Assembly: GCA_963700045.1 (NCBI GenBank) | Contig: CAVOWK010000024.1 | Location: 71,496 to 135,495, forward strand | Direction of reading: 5' to 3' | Origin: RPQJ01 sp963700045 | Lineage (GTDB): Bacteria > Pseudomonadota > Gammaproteobacteria > Steroidobacterales > Steroidobacteraceae | Length of the DNA: 64,000 nt | Part shown: piece by piece, positions 37,071 to 46,796 of the stretch | Layout of the letters: each line of letters opens with the position of its first letter | How positions within the stretch are numbered: the stretch's first letter is position 1 | Translations under genes and position numbers: made by a program | The notes under the pieces: model-generated | What the model saw: only the letters and a program-made list of their open reading frames with translations | Told to the model about the DNA's origin: nothing | The model's database searches: none

Positions 37071-37090
37071 AGTGTGAGGCACGTCACACT
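37071..37090. promoter_or_regulatory. CRP/Clp-family binding site
   Basis: AGTGTGAGGCACGTCACACT is symmetric with seven-base arms and fits the CRP consensus TGTGA-N6-TCACA exactly. It is centred 154 bases upstream of the minus-strand secreted protein and 178 bases upstream of the glycosyltransferase start, in the divergent region 36927-37258 that otherwise shows no gene. In Xanthomonas the homologue Clp controls exopolysaccharide genes; such control here is inferred. Confidence 0.7.
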
Positions 37091-37258
37091 CTGCGCACCC
37101 AGATCTGCCAACGAGCGTTGCCCGCCCCCGACAGGCAGTCCCGGCCCCAGTCGCGCGATGGCCCCCAAGGGCATGAGAGATACGTTCTTCGTGAAGCGAC
37201 TCGCAGTATATTGCGGTGGTCCCCCGCTAGCATGCATCTCCGCTCGAGGCGTCCGTTA

Positions 37259-38250
37259 GTGACAGAATTACCACAAGTATCCGTCATCGTTCCCTTTTTC
37301 AACGAGGAGGAGAACATCCGGCGCATGCATGCAGCCATCGTCGGCTGCGCTCGAGCCATTGGGCCTGCGTTTCGAGATGGTACTGGTCAACGACGGCAGC
37401 CGCGACCGGACCCTCGATATTGCCGTCGAGATTGCCCGGCAGGACCCACGGGTGCGCGTCGTCAATTTCCGGCGCAACTACGGCCAGACGCCCGGCCATG
37501 GCCGCGGGCATCGAGCATGCCCGCGGCAACGTACTGGTGACGATGGACGGCGACCTGCAGAACGATCCGCGCGACATCGAGCACTTCCTTGCCAAGATCA
37601 ACGAGGGCTACGACATCGTCGTCGGCTGGCGTTTCAACCGGCAGGACAAGCTGGTCTCGCGCAAGATTCCGCTCGAATCGCCAACTGGCTGATCGGCAAG
37701 GTCACCGGCGTGCCGATCAAGGACAACGGCTGTTCGCTCAAGGCGTTCCGGGCATCGCTGATCAAGGAGATCCCGCTCTACTCCGAGATGCACCGATTCA
37801 TCCCGGCCATGGCTTCGATCGCCGGTCCCCGCGTCGCCGAGATCAAGGTGCGGCACCATGCGCGCCAGTTCGGCCAGTCCAAGTACGGCCTGTCGCGGGT
37901 CTACAAGGTGCTGCTCGACATGATGGTCATCAAGACGGTGGCGTCATTCACGTCGCGCCCGATGCGCTGGTTCGCACTGCTGTCCTTGCCGCTCGCTGCT
38001 GTTCGGCGTCCGTGGCATTGGTCTATGCACTTTGGAGCTGGGCCGCACGGGCGGTACGCTGGCCCTACCTATCGCCGGCTCGGGCGTGGTGCTGCTCAGT
38101 GGCGCCATCATACTCATCAGCGAGGGAGTCCTGGGTGAACTGGTCTACAAGCTCGGCGACATCCGCGAGGCCGATTTTTCTCGCCTGACCGTCAAGGTCT
38201 GGCCGCAATCGTCCGCTGGACGGCACCTCGAGGTATCTCTGCATGGTTGA
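37259..38250 (+). CDS. GT2 polyprenyl-phosphate glycosyltransferase, ArnC/DPM1-like (several frameshifts)
   Basis: The start is GTG 37259 (VTELPQVSVIVPFFNEEENI) or ATG 37232. The GT-A domain has VLVNDGSRDRT, VTMDGDLQNDPRDIEHFL (the metal-binding DGD with DLQ) and DIVVGWRFNRQD. NGCSLKAFRASLIKEIPLYSEM follows in the typical place. The C-terminus has two hydrophobic segments and ends AGRHLEVSLHG. It should transfer a sugar from a nucleotide donor to undecaprenyl phosphate. Reading the whole protein needs shifts near 37347, 37498, 37678, 38003 and 38035, with conserved sequence on both sides of each. It overlaps the next gene by eight bases. Confidence 0.8.
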
Positions 38251-39239
38251 GCGTAGTCTGGACGTCGAACTGTCGGTGATCGTGCCGGTGGGTGGCCGTC
38301 AAGCCGAACCCGGTCGAGCTTTACAACGAGTACAAGGCTGGACTGGAGGCGCTGCCAGACAGCTACGAGATCATCTTCGTGCTCGATGGTCCGCGGGAGG
38401 AGTTCGCCAAGGGACTCCGTGCCCTGCTCGACGAGCGGCGAGCGATTCACGGTCATCAGCCTGAGCCGTCCGTTCGGCGAGGCTACGGCGATCATGGCTG
38501 GATTCGAACACGCTTCGGGACAGACCATCGTCACGATGCCTGCCTACCACCAGATCGAGGGCCTCGAGATCGGCAAGCTCGTGCATGGGCTCGAAACAGC
38601 CGATCTCGTGGTCGGTCACCGTTGGCCGCGAGCAGGCGGCGTGTTCGAACGGATACGGCGCAGGGCGTTCCACAGGCTCTTGAGCTGGTTCATGCGACTC
38701 AAGCTCCGCGATCTGGGTTGCAGTGCTCGCGCCATGGATCGTCGCGTGCTCGAGGAAATCTCGCTGTATGGCGACCAACACCGATACCTCGCCGTGCTTG
38801 CCGACCGGCAGGGGTTCCGCGTCGTCGAAGTCGACGTGCGGCAGTCGCCCAAGGACCGCTTCGAGGGCAGCTACCAGCCGCGCGAATACACTCGCGTCCT
38901 GCTGGACCTCTTCACCGTGTTCTTCCTCGTCCGCTTCACCAAGAAGCCGCTGCGGTTCTTCGGCATGGTGGGTGTAACGACCTTTGCCTTCGGCGCGCTG
39001 GCCGTGACTTGGGTAGTGATTGAAAAGCTGTTCTTCGGCCAAGCCCTGGCCGACCGCCCCGCCCTGCTGCTGTGCGTCACTGCTCGTCGTCCTCGGCCTG
39101 CAGCTTTTGGCGCTCGGACTGCTCGGCGAACTGATGATCTTCACGCACGCCAAGCGGACTCAAGGATTACCAGGTCGAGCGGGTGATCCAGTTTGGTTCC
39201 AGCGCCTCGTCCGCGACGGAATTCAAGGTGCGCCGATGA
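38243..39239 (+). CDS. GT2-like protein lacking the DXD motif (frameshifted)
   Basis: It starts MVERSLDVELSVIVPV and has the same overall plan as the preceding enzyme: FVLDGPREEFAKGL, LSRPFGEATAIMAGFEHASG, then two C-terminal membrane segments and FTHAKR, ending SSASSATEFKVRR. Where the preceding enzyme reads TMDGDLQND, this one reads TMPAYHQIE, so the acidic metal-binding residues are missing. Frame shifts are needed near 38298, 38440, 39075 and 39165, but the altered motif lies within one long uninterrupted stretch (38445-39060) and so is not an artefact. It may be a non-catalytic partner or use another mechanism. It is coupled to the next gene (ATGA at 39236). Confidence 0.72.
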
Positions 39240-40176
39240 GTTGGCACCCTACGGATTGCGGTTCTGATTCCATGCCTGAATGAGGAGGTCGCGATCCAGA
39301 AAGTGGTCGACGACTTCCATAAGGCCTTGCCGGATGCCCTGATCTTCGTCTACGACAATGGTTCGACTGACCGTACCTTCGCAGTAGCGCGGGCGGCAGG
39401 CGCGATCGTTCGCCGTGAACCCCTCAAGGGCAAGGGCAACGTCGTCCGGCGGATGTTCGCCGACATCGAGGCCGACATCTACGTGCTCGTCGATGGGGAC
39501 GACACCTACGACGCCGCCAGCGCCCCGGCGATGATTCAGCGCCTGATCGACGACTCACTCGACATGGTCAACGGTGCCCGTGAGGAGAAGTCCGAAGCCG
39601 CCTACCGTCGCGGCCATCGATTCGGTAATCGCTTGCTCACTGGCCTGGTCGCACGATTTTTTCGGCGAGCGCATGAGCGACATGCTGTCCGGCTACCGCA
39701 TCATGTCCCGACGCTTCGTGAAATCATTTCCCGCCCTCGCCACCGGCTTCGAGACCGAGACGGAGCTGACCGTGCATGCACTCGAGCTTCGCATGCCGAT
39801 CGTCGAATTCACGACGCCTTACCGTGAGCGTCCTGCGGAGTCCGCCAGCAAGCTCAGAACCATTCCGGACGGCATTCGCATCATGCGCTTGATCATGCGT
39901 CTGGTACGCGAAGAACGCCCACTCGAGTTCTTTTCGCTGGTCGCCGGACTGCTGGCGCTGATCTCGGTCCTGCTCGGTATCCCGCTCGTCATTGAGTTCC
40001 TGAATACGGGACTGGTGCCGAGGCTGCCCACGGCGGTGCTGGCCATGGGGCTGATGCTGCTCAGCTTCCTGAGTCTCGCATGCGGCCTCATCCTGTCGAC
40101 CGTCACCCGCGGCCGAGCGGAGGCCAAGCGTCTGCACTACCTGAGCATTCCCATCCGCCTCAAGGAATGGCGCTGA
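39236..40176 (+). CDS. GT2 glycosyltransferase, GtrB/DPM1-like (two frameshifts)
   Basis: It starts MSWHPT at 39236, then, after a shift near 39250, RIAVLIPCLNEEVAIQKVVD. The GT-A motifs are VYDNGSTDRTFAVA and LVDGDDTYDAASAP (DGD metal site). After a second shift near 39655 it reads ERMSDMLSGYRIMSRRFVKSF and TGFETETELTVHALE, then two membrane segments and the end IRLKEWR. It most likely makes a polyprenyl-phosphate sugar used by a membrane-bound transferase. It is next to gtrA, as in O-antigen glucosylation modules. Confidence 0.8.
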
Positions 40177-40195
40177 ATCAAAGGCTCCCGTCATC

Positions 40196-40588
40196 GTGAT
40201 CGCTCGACAGCTGCTGCGTTTCTCGGCGGTCGGCGTGGTCGGCTTCGTCGTTGACACGGTTGCCCTGTATGCGGCGCTGGGGCTCGGCGCCGGCCTGTAC
40301 ACGGGCAGACTGGCCTCCTACCTGACGGCGGCAACGGTCACCTGGGCCCTGAATCGTCGCTTCACCTTCAGCGAGAGACGCACCAAGGGGCTGGCGAGTG
40401 AGTGGGTCCGCTTCCTGGCTGCGAACAGCGTCGGTGGCGTGATCAATTACTGCACCTACGCCGCATTGGTCGCAACGCTGCCATACGTGACGGCCCACCC
40501 CTGGCTCGCCGTAGCCGCCGGCTCCCTCGCCGGCCTGGCAGTCAACTTCACCCTGAGCCGGCGACTCGTATTCACGGGTTCTCGCTGA
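40196..40588 (+). CDS. GtrA family membrane protein
   Basis: This 130-residue protein has four predicted membrane segments and a GTG start at 40196. RFSAVGVVGFVVDTVALYAAL at the N-terminus and FTLSRRLVF at the C-terminus are family hallmarks. GtrA proteins are thought to flip undecaprenyl-phosphate-linked sugars across the inner membrane. It follows the GtrB-like enzyme by 19 bases, and membrane glycosyltransferases are encoded nearby. Confidence 0.9.
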   Translation: MIARQLLRFSAVGVVGFVVDTVALYAALGLGAGLYTGRLASYLTAATVTWALNRRFTFSERRTKGLASEWVRFLAANSVGGVINYCTYAALVATLPYVTAHPWLAVAAGSLAGLAVNFTLSRRLVFTGSR

Positions 40589-40659
40589 CAAATCACGGTG
40601 GCCAAGCCGTGATGGCACTCGCAGGGACGAGCGACGGTCTGCGCTGACAATTCGTCGGC

Positions 40660-40714
40660 ATGCTGTTCAATAGCCTCGAATTCCTCGTTTTTTTCGTCGT
40701 GGTGCTGGGGCTGC
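40660..40714 (+). pseudogene. 5' remnant of an MBOAT (AlgI-like) gene cut by an IS
   Basis: MLFNSLEFLVFFVVVLGL is the typical opening of MBOAT O-acyltransferases such as AlgI. The frame is broken after 18 codons by the insertion sequence at 40715. Beyond the IS (41912-42159) the flank does not continue as a recognisable MBOAT and holds no gene I can support, so the rest has been lost or replaced. Confidence 0.65.
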
Positions 40715-40777
40715 GTAAGCTCCCCCGCCTCGTGAACAGTGTAATGTTGGACTCTCCCGCCAAGAACGGGAGAGGAG

Positions 40778-41044
40778 ATGAAGAAATCGAGGTTCACGGA
40801 ATCGCAGATCGTGGCGATCCTGAAGGAAGGCGAAGCCGGCGTGTCGCCAGGCGAGATTTCGCGTAAGCATGGGATCAGTCGCGCGACCTACTTCAACTGG
40901 CGATCGAAGTACGGCGGCGTGACGGTCAACGAGCTGAAGCGGATGAAGGAGCTCGAGGCGGAGAACGCCAAGCTCAAGCGCATGTACGCTGACCTGGCGC
41001 TCGAGAACGTGGCGATCAAGGACGTCCTGTCCCGAAAACTGTAA
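40778..41044 (+). CDS. IS3-family transposase OrfA
   Basis: An 88-residue DNA-binding protein with a helix-turn-helix (FTESQIVAILKEGEAGVSPG ... ISRATYFNWRSKYGG) and a leucine-zipper-like C-terminus (LKRMKELEAENAKLKRMYAD). The end CGA AAA CTG TAA includes an A4 slippery stretch where a -1 shift would give the OrfAB fusion. Confidence 0.95.
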   Translation: MKKSRFTESQIVAILKEGEAGVSPGEISRKHGISRATYFNWRSKYGGVTVNELKRMKELEAENAKLKRMYADLALENVAIKDVLSRKL

Positions 41045-41052
41045 CGCCGTCC

Positions 41053-41898
41053 GTGAAGCGGCAGGCCGCCGAGGTGTTCGTGAACGAGCATCAGCTGTCG
41101 ATCCAGCGCGCCTGCCGCATCCTGGGACTGTCCCGGACGGCGTACTACCGAGTCCCGACCGACGCTGCGGCGCGCGATGCCGCGGTGATCGCGGTGCTCA
41201 ACGAGATCGTCGAGCGACGGCCTCGCTGGGGCTTCTGGAAGTGCTACGACCGGATGCGCCTCGACGGGCATCCGTGGAACCACAAGCGCGTGCATCGCGT
41301 GTACTGCGCCCTGCGGCTGAATCTGCCGCGACGGACGAGGCGACGTGTGCCGGTTCGTGATCCTCTGCCGCTGGATGCCCCTGACGCGCTCAATACCGTG
41401 TGGTCACTCGACTTCGTGCACGACGCGCTCTACGACGGACGCCGGTTCCGCACGCTCAACGTCCTGGACGATGGCAATCGCGAGGGGCTCGGCATCGACG
41501 TGGCCACCTCGATCCCCAGCCGGCGGGCGATCCGGTTCATGGAGCAACTGATCGAACAGCACGGAAAGCCCGACGCTTTGCGCCTGGACAATGGCAGCGA
41601 ACTGACCAGCCACGCCTTCGTCGACTGGGCGAAGGATCGCGGCATCGCGCTGCGCTTCATCGAGCCCGGCAAGCCGAACCAGAACGCCTACATCGAGCGC
41701 TTCAACCGGACCTATCGCGACGAGGTGCTGAGCGCGTACCTGTTCGAATCAATCGAGCAAGTGCAGCAGATCACCGACGACTGGCTCATCGAATACAACG
41801 AGTTGCGGCCTCACGACTCCCTCGGGCGAGTGCCGCCGTTGACCTACATGCCGAGGGAATTACCAGCCGGAGAGTCCAGCTTCAAACTGTCCACTTGA
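41053..41898 (+). CDS. IS3-family transposase OrfB (DDE integrase)
   Basis: A 281-residue integrase domain. Catalytic residues lie in SLDFVHDAL (first Asp), RLDNGSELTS (second Asp) and NAYIERFNRTYRDEVL (Glu). GTG at 41053 is the nominal start, but the protein is probably made as a fusion by -1 frameshifting from orfA (TVTPSVKRQAAEVFV joins the two). No stop interrupts it, so it appears active. Confidence 0.95.
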   Translation: MKRQAAEVFVNEHQLSIQRACRILGLSRTAYYRVPTDAAARDAAVIAVLNEIVERRPRWGFWKCYDRMRLDGHPWNHKRVHRVYCALRLNLPRRTRRRVPVRDPLPLDAPDALNTVWSLDFVHDALYDGRRFRTLNVLDDGNREGLGIDVATSIPSRRAIRFMEQLIEQHGKPDALRLDNGSELTSHAFVDWAKDRGIALRFIEPGKPNQNAYIERFNRTYRDEVLSAYLFESIEQVQQITDDWLIEYNELRPHDSLGRVPPLTYMPRELPAGESSFKLST

Positions 41899-42159
41899 CG
41901 GGGGAGCTTACGCTGCTAAGCCATGCTGTGCCCGTTGGCGAAGTCCGTCCGTTGCAGATTGCTTGGGCATCGAGCGGTGCGGACCAGAGACCGAATGGGA
42001 ATTCCTGTCGCCGGGGATCCATTGACGGAGTGTCACGTCAATCAGTGATCATCGCATCCAGTCAGGGACAAATCCAGGCCCGAATCCCGGGTGTCGCAGC
42101 AAAGTCCACCAAGCTGCACCGAGACTGAATGACCGCGACAGCATCCGCAGGGACACCCG

Positions 42160-43635
42160 TTACCTTTGCCGATCTTCTCCTCTTCGAGAACGACCAGGAG
42201 CCGAGCCCGGCAACTCCAGGACGTGCTCCACTGACTTGGCGGTGCCGATGGCGCGTTCGCCCGTCCTTGAGTCGACGCCGAACTCCAGGCCGGTGTCGGT
42301 TTCCGGGACGATACTGGCGTTGAGTTCGTAGTCATAACGACCGAGGAAGAACAGCGCCTTCATCGCATTTGACGTGATCACCACGTCCGTTGAACGAAGC
42401 GCCTGGTTCAAGGAAGCCGTTGCGGGTCCCCAGTCGGCTTCAGTCCCGTAGCTCAGAGCATCCGTTGGCTGCAAGCGCCCCGCGACCAGTCTCATCGACC
42501 GGATTCCCTCCTGCGACATGATCAGCCCAAGAAACATCACGCCGGGCACTGTCCAGCGAAGCAGTCCGTAGCCCTTGCGGCCGACCCGATCGCCTCGCTC
42601 AAGCGCTCGAGCAACAATGTTAGCTACTGCAATTCCCCATACTGCGCAGGCCATCGGCACGACGTAGTACACGTAACGCACCGCCTTGGCACCCGCCAAG
42701 GAGTGGATCACAAATGCCACCAGCAGGACCGTGGCACAGTAGCTCACGACCCTCCTCGTACGAGGATCAATGAGGCCGAAGTACACGGCTGCTGGAAGGA
42801 CCGGCCACAGCAGGGGCAAATCCTTGGAACTCATCCAGATAGTAGTGGTACTTGCCTGCACGACCAGCAGCCCAAAGCGGCGCCTGACCAAACTTGTCCC
42901 AGATACCGAACTCGGCGACGACCATGAGCCCGGCAGCTGCCAGGCCGCAAACCACCACCGGTATTGTAATCGGGTGCGCACGGACGACGGCACTCGCGAT
43001 CGACCAGTGACTCATGGCCAGGACAACGAGCACGCCGGCAACTGCGGAGACGGCCGCGATCAACGTCGTTTCCTGCAGGTGCCACCCAAGAGGCAATAGC
43101 GCCAGTGCAAAGGGGACCATGCAATCCTCGCCGAAGTAGTCCTGTGCGGAACGGAGGCTTCGTACGCAGCAGCGAACATCGTGAACATGACCAGTGCATG
43201 CAGCGTGTAGAAGCGTGCAAAAACGGCTGCATCGAGCGTGGCTGGAACCACGCAAAGGAAGAGACCGGCACTTACGCCCGCCAACAGTCCCGCCTTGCGG
43301 CCAATCCAGATGGAAAGCAGCAGCACCAGCAACACACCGCCAGCCAGCGCGGGCAGCCTTGCTGCAAACGGTGTGTCACCAAACTGGACCAGCGCAAAGG
43401 CAACCAGGCGCGTATACAGTTCGCCGCGCTCATACATGCCACCCGCAATCGCCGGCAGTCCCGTCTCGACCAGCCCGCGAGCAGCCAGGATGTGCAGCAG
43501 TTCGTCGTAGACCACGACGTGATCGATGACCCCACGAGCAAGCACGGGCAACAGCACTGCCACCGCAGCGCTTGCCAGGAAAATCCACCCGAAGTGAGTC
43601 GCTCGATTCCCTACGGACACTTGGCTTCCTCGCAT
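42160..43635 (-). CDS. ArnT/GT39-like membrane glycosyltransferase (frameshifted)
   Basis: It starts MRGSQVSVGNRATHFGWIFL at 43635. The first periplasmic loop has VVVYDELLHILAARGLVETG, with the acidic pair typical of GT-C transferases, and many membrane segments follow. Frame shifts near 43090 and 42850 join it to YFGEDCMVPFALALLPLGWH, then to LPLLWPVLPAAVYFGLIDPR and AKAVRYVYYVVPMACAVWGI, and a soluble tail ending at 42160. It probably uses a polyprenyl-phosphate sugar made by the GT2 enzymes to modify a glycan or lipid in the periplasm. The acceptor is unknown. The gene is convergent with the IS. Confidence 0.65.
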
Positions 43636-45282
43636 GCTCCGACCCTGATCACGTAGTAGTCACCGCTCCTGAACATGACCCGGTCGGGCGGTGGCACGCG
43701 CAGGACGAAGCCCACTCCAGTCCCCCTTGCCATGAGCTCGGACTCCAACTCTCGGAACGGGGAATACTTATGGTGTTTCTCCGATACGCGCGGGCCGGTC
43801 AACATGACGTCCACCCCGTATGGACCGAGTTCCGCATCCACTTCCTCAATCCGCGTCGCATAGGCTGCTCGCAGCGAGGCCATCATGCGGGGCTTCATTT
43901 GCGCATAGTAGCTTTCCATCCACGCCATGGAGACCTCGGTGGATGCGAGGACGCTGCGTCTCGCGCGGACCGGAACGAAGTTGGCGAGATCGGGGTGTGC
44001 AGCAACCAGCGTATCTTCCGGCAAGGTCGACAGAAATGCGTACACTCGCTCCAGATCGCTGTCGACCGGGCGCCGTGACACAGCCAGCGCATTGGGTAGA
44101 GCAGTACGGCCACTAGTACAGGCGCTAGAACGGCAATCCACCCTCCTCTAGGTATGCCGCCAGACCCGCTCGCCGCCCCGTCCTCACGTCCACCACTCCG
44201 CTCCAATCGCGGCTGCCACTCAGCAGGCGTGAAGAAGCGGCCGCAAGCGCGACGATGCCAAGAGCTGCCACAGCCCATCGAGAGTGACGATTTGGCAGAT
44301 AAAGACCAAACATCAGTGCCGACGGGAAATCCGCATGGCCGACCACAGGCCCAGACCAACCAGCGCCATCGTCCAAGCGGCAAAGGGGATACTGCGCCTG
44401 CCGCCTCGAATCGAAACAAATACAACGGAAGCGGCGATCAGGGCCAGTACCCCGGGCGACCAGCCAAGGCCCGTGCGATGCCCAGTCAGCCAATTGGTAA
44501 CGAGGCCCGATGGAAACAGGCTCAGGCGCCCCTCTGGCCCGAACTCGATCATATGGATGGCCTGCTCAAAAGTGAGCGCAGGGCCAATATCTGGGGGAAT
44601 CGGGTTGCCGTAGGCGGCAACTGCAAGCGCGGCAGAACCGGCCACCGCGTTGAACAGCCAATGCCTGGGCATGGTCCGGTTGACCGCCAAGTCACGCAGG
44701 AAGACGACTGCGGCAGTCAGACCTTGTACAGGAAGCGTCACCGGATAAAAGAGCGCCGCTCCCAACCAAGAAATGCCGACCCAACGGTATCGCCCGCCAA
44801 CAGCGCCCACAGGGTCAGCAGGAGCAGCGGAAGCGCAAAAGTTCTCTGGAAGCCAATCGGCGGCATCAAGTCTTTCTGCTGCGACCATACCAGTAATGCA
44901 GCGAACGCCACCACCGCCAGCAAACCACCCTCTCTGGGCGATCTCGCACGGAAATCCGGCCGATCTTCCAAGCCAACGTCACCGCGGCGGCGAGAAGGAG
45001 GGCCGCAACCAGCTTTGTCGCCAGCAGGGCATCGATGAAGGGGACGACGGCCGAGTACACGGCTCGGTATCCCCAAGGGGCGCTGGTGTGAAAGTAGGCG
45101 ACCGTCAGGTCACCTGGAAAAAGCGCGGCATCGGAGAGCTGATAGAGCCAGAAGACATGATGCGCGACATCGTCGTAAAAGAGGTCGGGCCGGGCCAGAT
45201 ATGGACCGACCCACAAGGTAACCACCAGCGCGCCACACAAGGCCGCTGACCAGCGATGAATATCCGAAACACTGAGCGACAT
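43611..45282 (-). CDS. polytopic membrane protein with periplasmic tail (heavily frameshifted)
   Basis: It starts MSLSVSDIHRWSAALCGALV at 45282. Pieces in successive frames read LFYDDVAHHVFWLYQLSDAA, LLAVVAFAALLVWSQQKDLM, GPALTFEQAIHMIEFGPEGR, SRWAVAALGIVALAAASSRL and a soluble C-terminus (LPEDTLVAAHPDLANFVPVR to GACEEAKCP). At least four shifts are required (near 44950, 44790, 44330 and 44135). About eight to ten membrane segments and a tail resemble large GT-C-type or DUF6798-like proteins, but I cannot assign a family. It slightly overlaps the downstream ArnT-like gene, suggesting one operon. Confidence 0.55.
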
Positions 45283-45881
45283 TGAACCAACCACCGTCAC
45301 TGCCTGTTGCCGGTCGACATCCTGACACGACTTAACGACCGACCGTACTTGAACCGATTCGGAATTTCAGGAGAGCCCCGCAGTTTGGTTGGACCACCAA
45401 GGCTCAGGCCTTGTCGAGTCGGTGACAGTCCTGTCCGGTCCTGAGCCGGCGGAACGTGGCCGATCGACTCGAGTAGTGGCCGGTGGTTGAACCGGTAACA
45501 AAGCTATTTCGATTGAAACGTTCAGGAGGACTGGGCCCAGAAGTCAGTTAAACCCTGGATCGCATTCTCCGCGAACGTCCCCAACGTCCGCCTAACCCAC
45601 AGGACCAGTGCCAGCGCGACACAGGGAATCGCCTTCCAACCTGTATCACATGCAAATTTCGCGCTACCGTCATGCGAGCCGTTGCGACACTCGATTTCAT
45701 ATTAAGCCCAGCTTGACCCAGATCTCGCGCCGAGACTGTGAACTGCGTTTCGAACGGACTTGCGAGTACGGGAACTCATCACGAATCCATCGTGCTCGTT
45801 TATGCCGCAATTGGCGCTAATGTGTTAGTTTTGAGAACACACAATGTCGCCCTGCGTCAGCATTGATTAGTAGACAGGTTC
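45283..45881. other. non-coding stretch between two divergent polysaccharide gene groups
   Basis: No convincing gene is present in these 600 bases. Visible structures are GGCTCAGG (45401-45408) with CCTGAGCC (45440-45447), TTGGT/ACCAA arms near 45385-45400, and TGTGTT (45821-45826) with AACACA (45836-45841) 40 bases before the sulfotransferase start. Promoters for both directions are expected here. Base composition becomes visibly richer in A and T from this point rightwards. Confidence 0.5.
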
Positions 45882-46796
45882 ATGAGCAACAAGCCACGAT
45901 GCGTCATAATATTGTCTGCGAAATCATCTGGTTCTAGCGCCCTGCAGGAACTCTTATGCGATTTCGGCGGTGGCCGTCATGTGCAACGGACGCGTCACGG
46001 GGAATTCGAAACCCTTTACTGGACTAAGGCGGCGTCAATTCTCGGCCTGCCGCAGATGAAATTGCCGGACAGCGAGGTACCTATAGGGGCTGGTCTGGCC
46101 TTGCGAGACCTGCAGACGCTCATTGCAGAAAACACTCGCTTCGCTCACACACCTGATGAGGGTCGAGCACTGGTTCTGGAGGGTTGGCGCCTCTTATGTC
46201 TGTCGCATCAGCCAGTCTTCGTGGAGAAATCACCTCATCATCTTCACCAGTGGTCCTGTCTGGAACTGATGATCGACGCGGCCCAGCGATTACCAGACAT
46301 CGACTTCCGCTTCGTAGGTCTGGTTCGCAATCCGATGGACATACTGTATTCAGCCTGGACGCGATGGCGTCTCGCGCCAGAGGAGTTTCAGCAGCATTGG
46401 CTCCGTGCCTACGAGAATCTCGAGAGATTCCGATTGATAGCCGGGGATCGCCTCATAATCGTGCGGTATGAGGAGTTCTCATCCTCCAACCGCACGGCGT
46501 CGAAACTCCTCGAGTCCCTCGGACTGTCATCGGTCCGGTCTGGTGCCGATGAATACATCCACGGCGCTTCTCGAAGTCGCTGGAAGAATGATCACCGATT
46601 CGGTTTCCAGCTGGACCCGGCTGTCAGCGATCTCGCCATGCGGTACGGCTACGAAACACAGGACTTGATGAACCGGCGACGGCCAGATTGGCCCCTGCGG
46701 CGAGTTCTGTCGCAGACGACCAATCGCTGTATGTCGCGACCGCTGGCGCACGTTAAACGCCAACTTCGGCCCTTCTTCCCTAAGCCCGAAGATTGA
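45882..46796 (+). CDS. sulfotransferase family protein (1)
   Basis: A 304-residue cytosolic PAPS-dependent sulfotransferase by motif. The 5'-phosphosulfate loop is ILSAKSSGSSALQELL near the N-terminus. The catalytic/substrate region is PVFVEKSPHHLHQWSCLELM, and the 3'-phosphate-binding segment is FVGLVRNPMDILYSAWTRW. It probably sulfates a sugar of the nascent polysaccharide or a small metabolite. It is the first of five such genes in 10.6 kb and overlaps the following GT4 start region by a few bases. Confidence 0.85.
   Translation: MSNKPRCVIILSAKSSGSSALQELLCDFGGGRHVQRTRHGEFETLYWTKAASILGLPQMKLPDSEVPIGAGLALRDLQTLIAENTRFAHTPDEGRALVLEGWRLLCLSHQPVFVEKSPHHLHQWSCLELMIDAAQRLPDIDFRFVGLVRNPMDILYSAWTRWRLAPEEFQQHWLRAYENLERFRLIAGDRLIIVRYEEFSSSNRTASKLLESLGLSSVRSGADEYIHGASRSRWKNDHRFGFQLDPAVSDLAMRYGYETQDLMNRRRPDWPLRRVLSQTTNRCMSRPLAHVKRQLRPFFPKPED

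Larger units (their letters stand above)
40715..41911 (+). mobile_element. IS3-family insertion sequence (IS407-like), complete
   Basis: This 1,197-base element begins GTAAGCTCCCCCG and ends with its exact inverse CGGGGGAGCTTAC; imperfect pairing continues inside the ends (ACAGT, TGGACTCTCC). It is flanked by the direct repeat GCTGC (40710-40714 and 41912-41916), the likely target duplication. It carries orfA and orfB in the -1 arrangement. It interrupts an MBOAT gene and looks intact, so it may still be mobile. Confidence 0.88.

Noticed and set aside
41912..42159. Continuation of the MBOAT gene after the IS
   Set aside because: The joined frame reads LLSHAVPVGEVRPLQIAW and then loses any resemblance to MBOAT proteins, so it is not supported.
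45608..45820. 70-codon plus-strand open frame in the 45.3-45.9 kb gap
   Set aside because: No ribosome binding site or similarity; composition typical of non-coding sequence.
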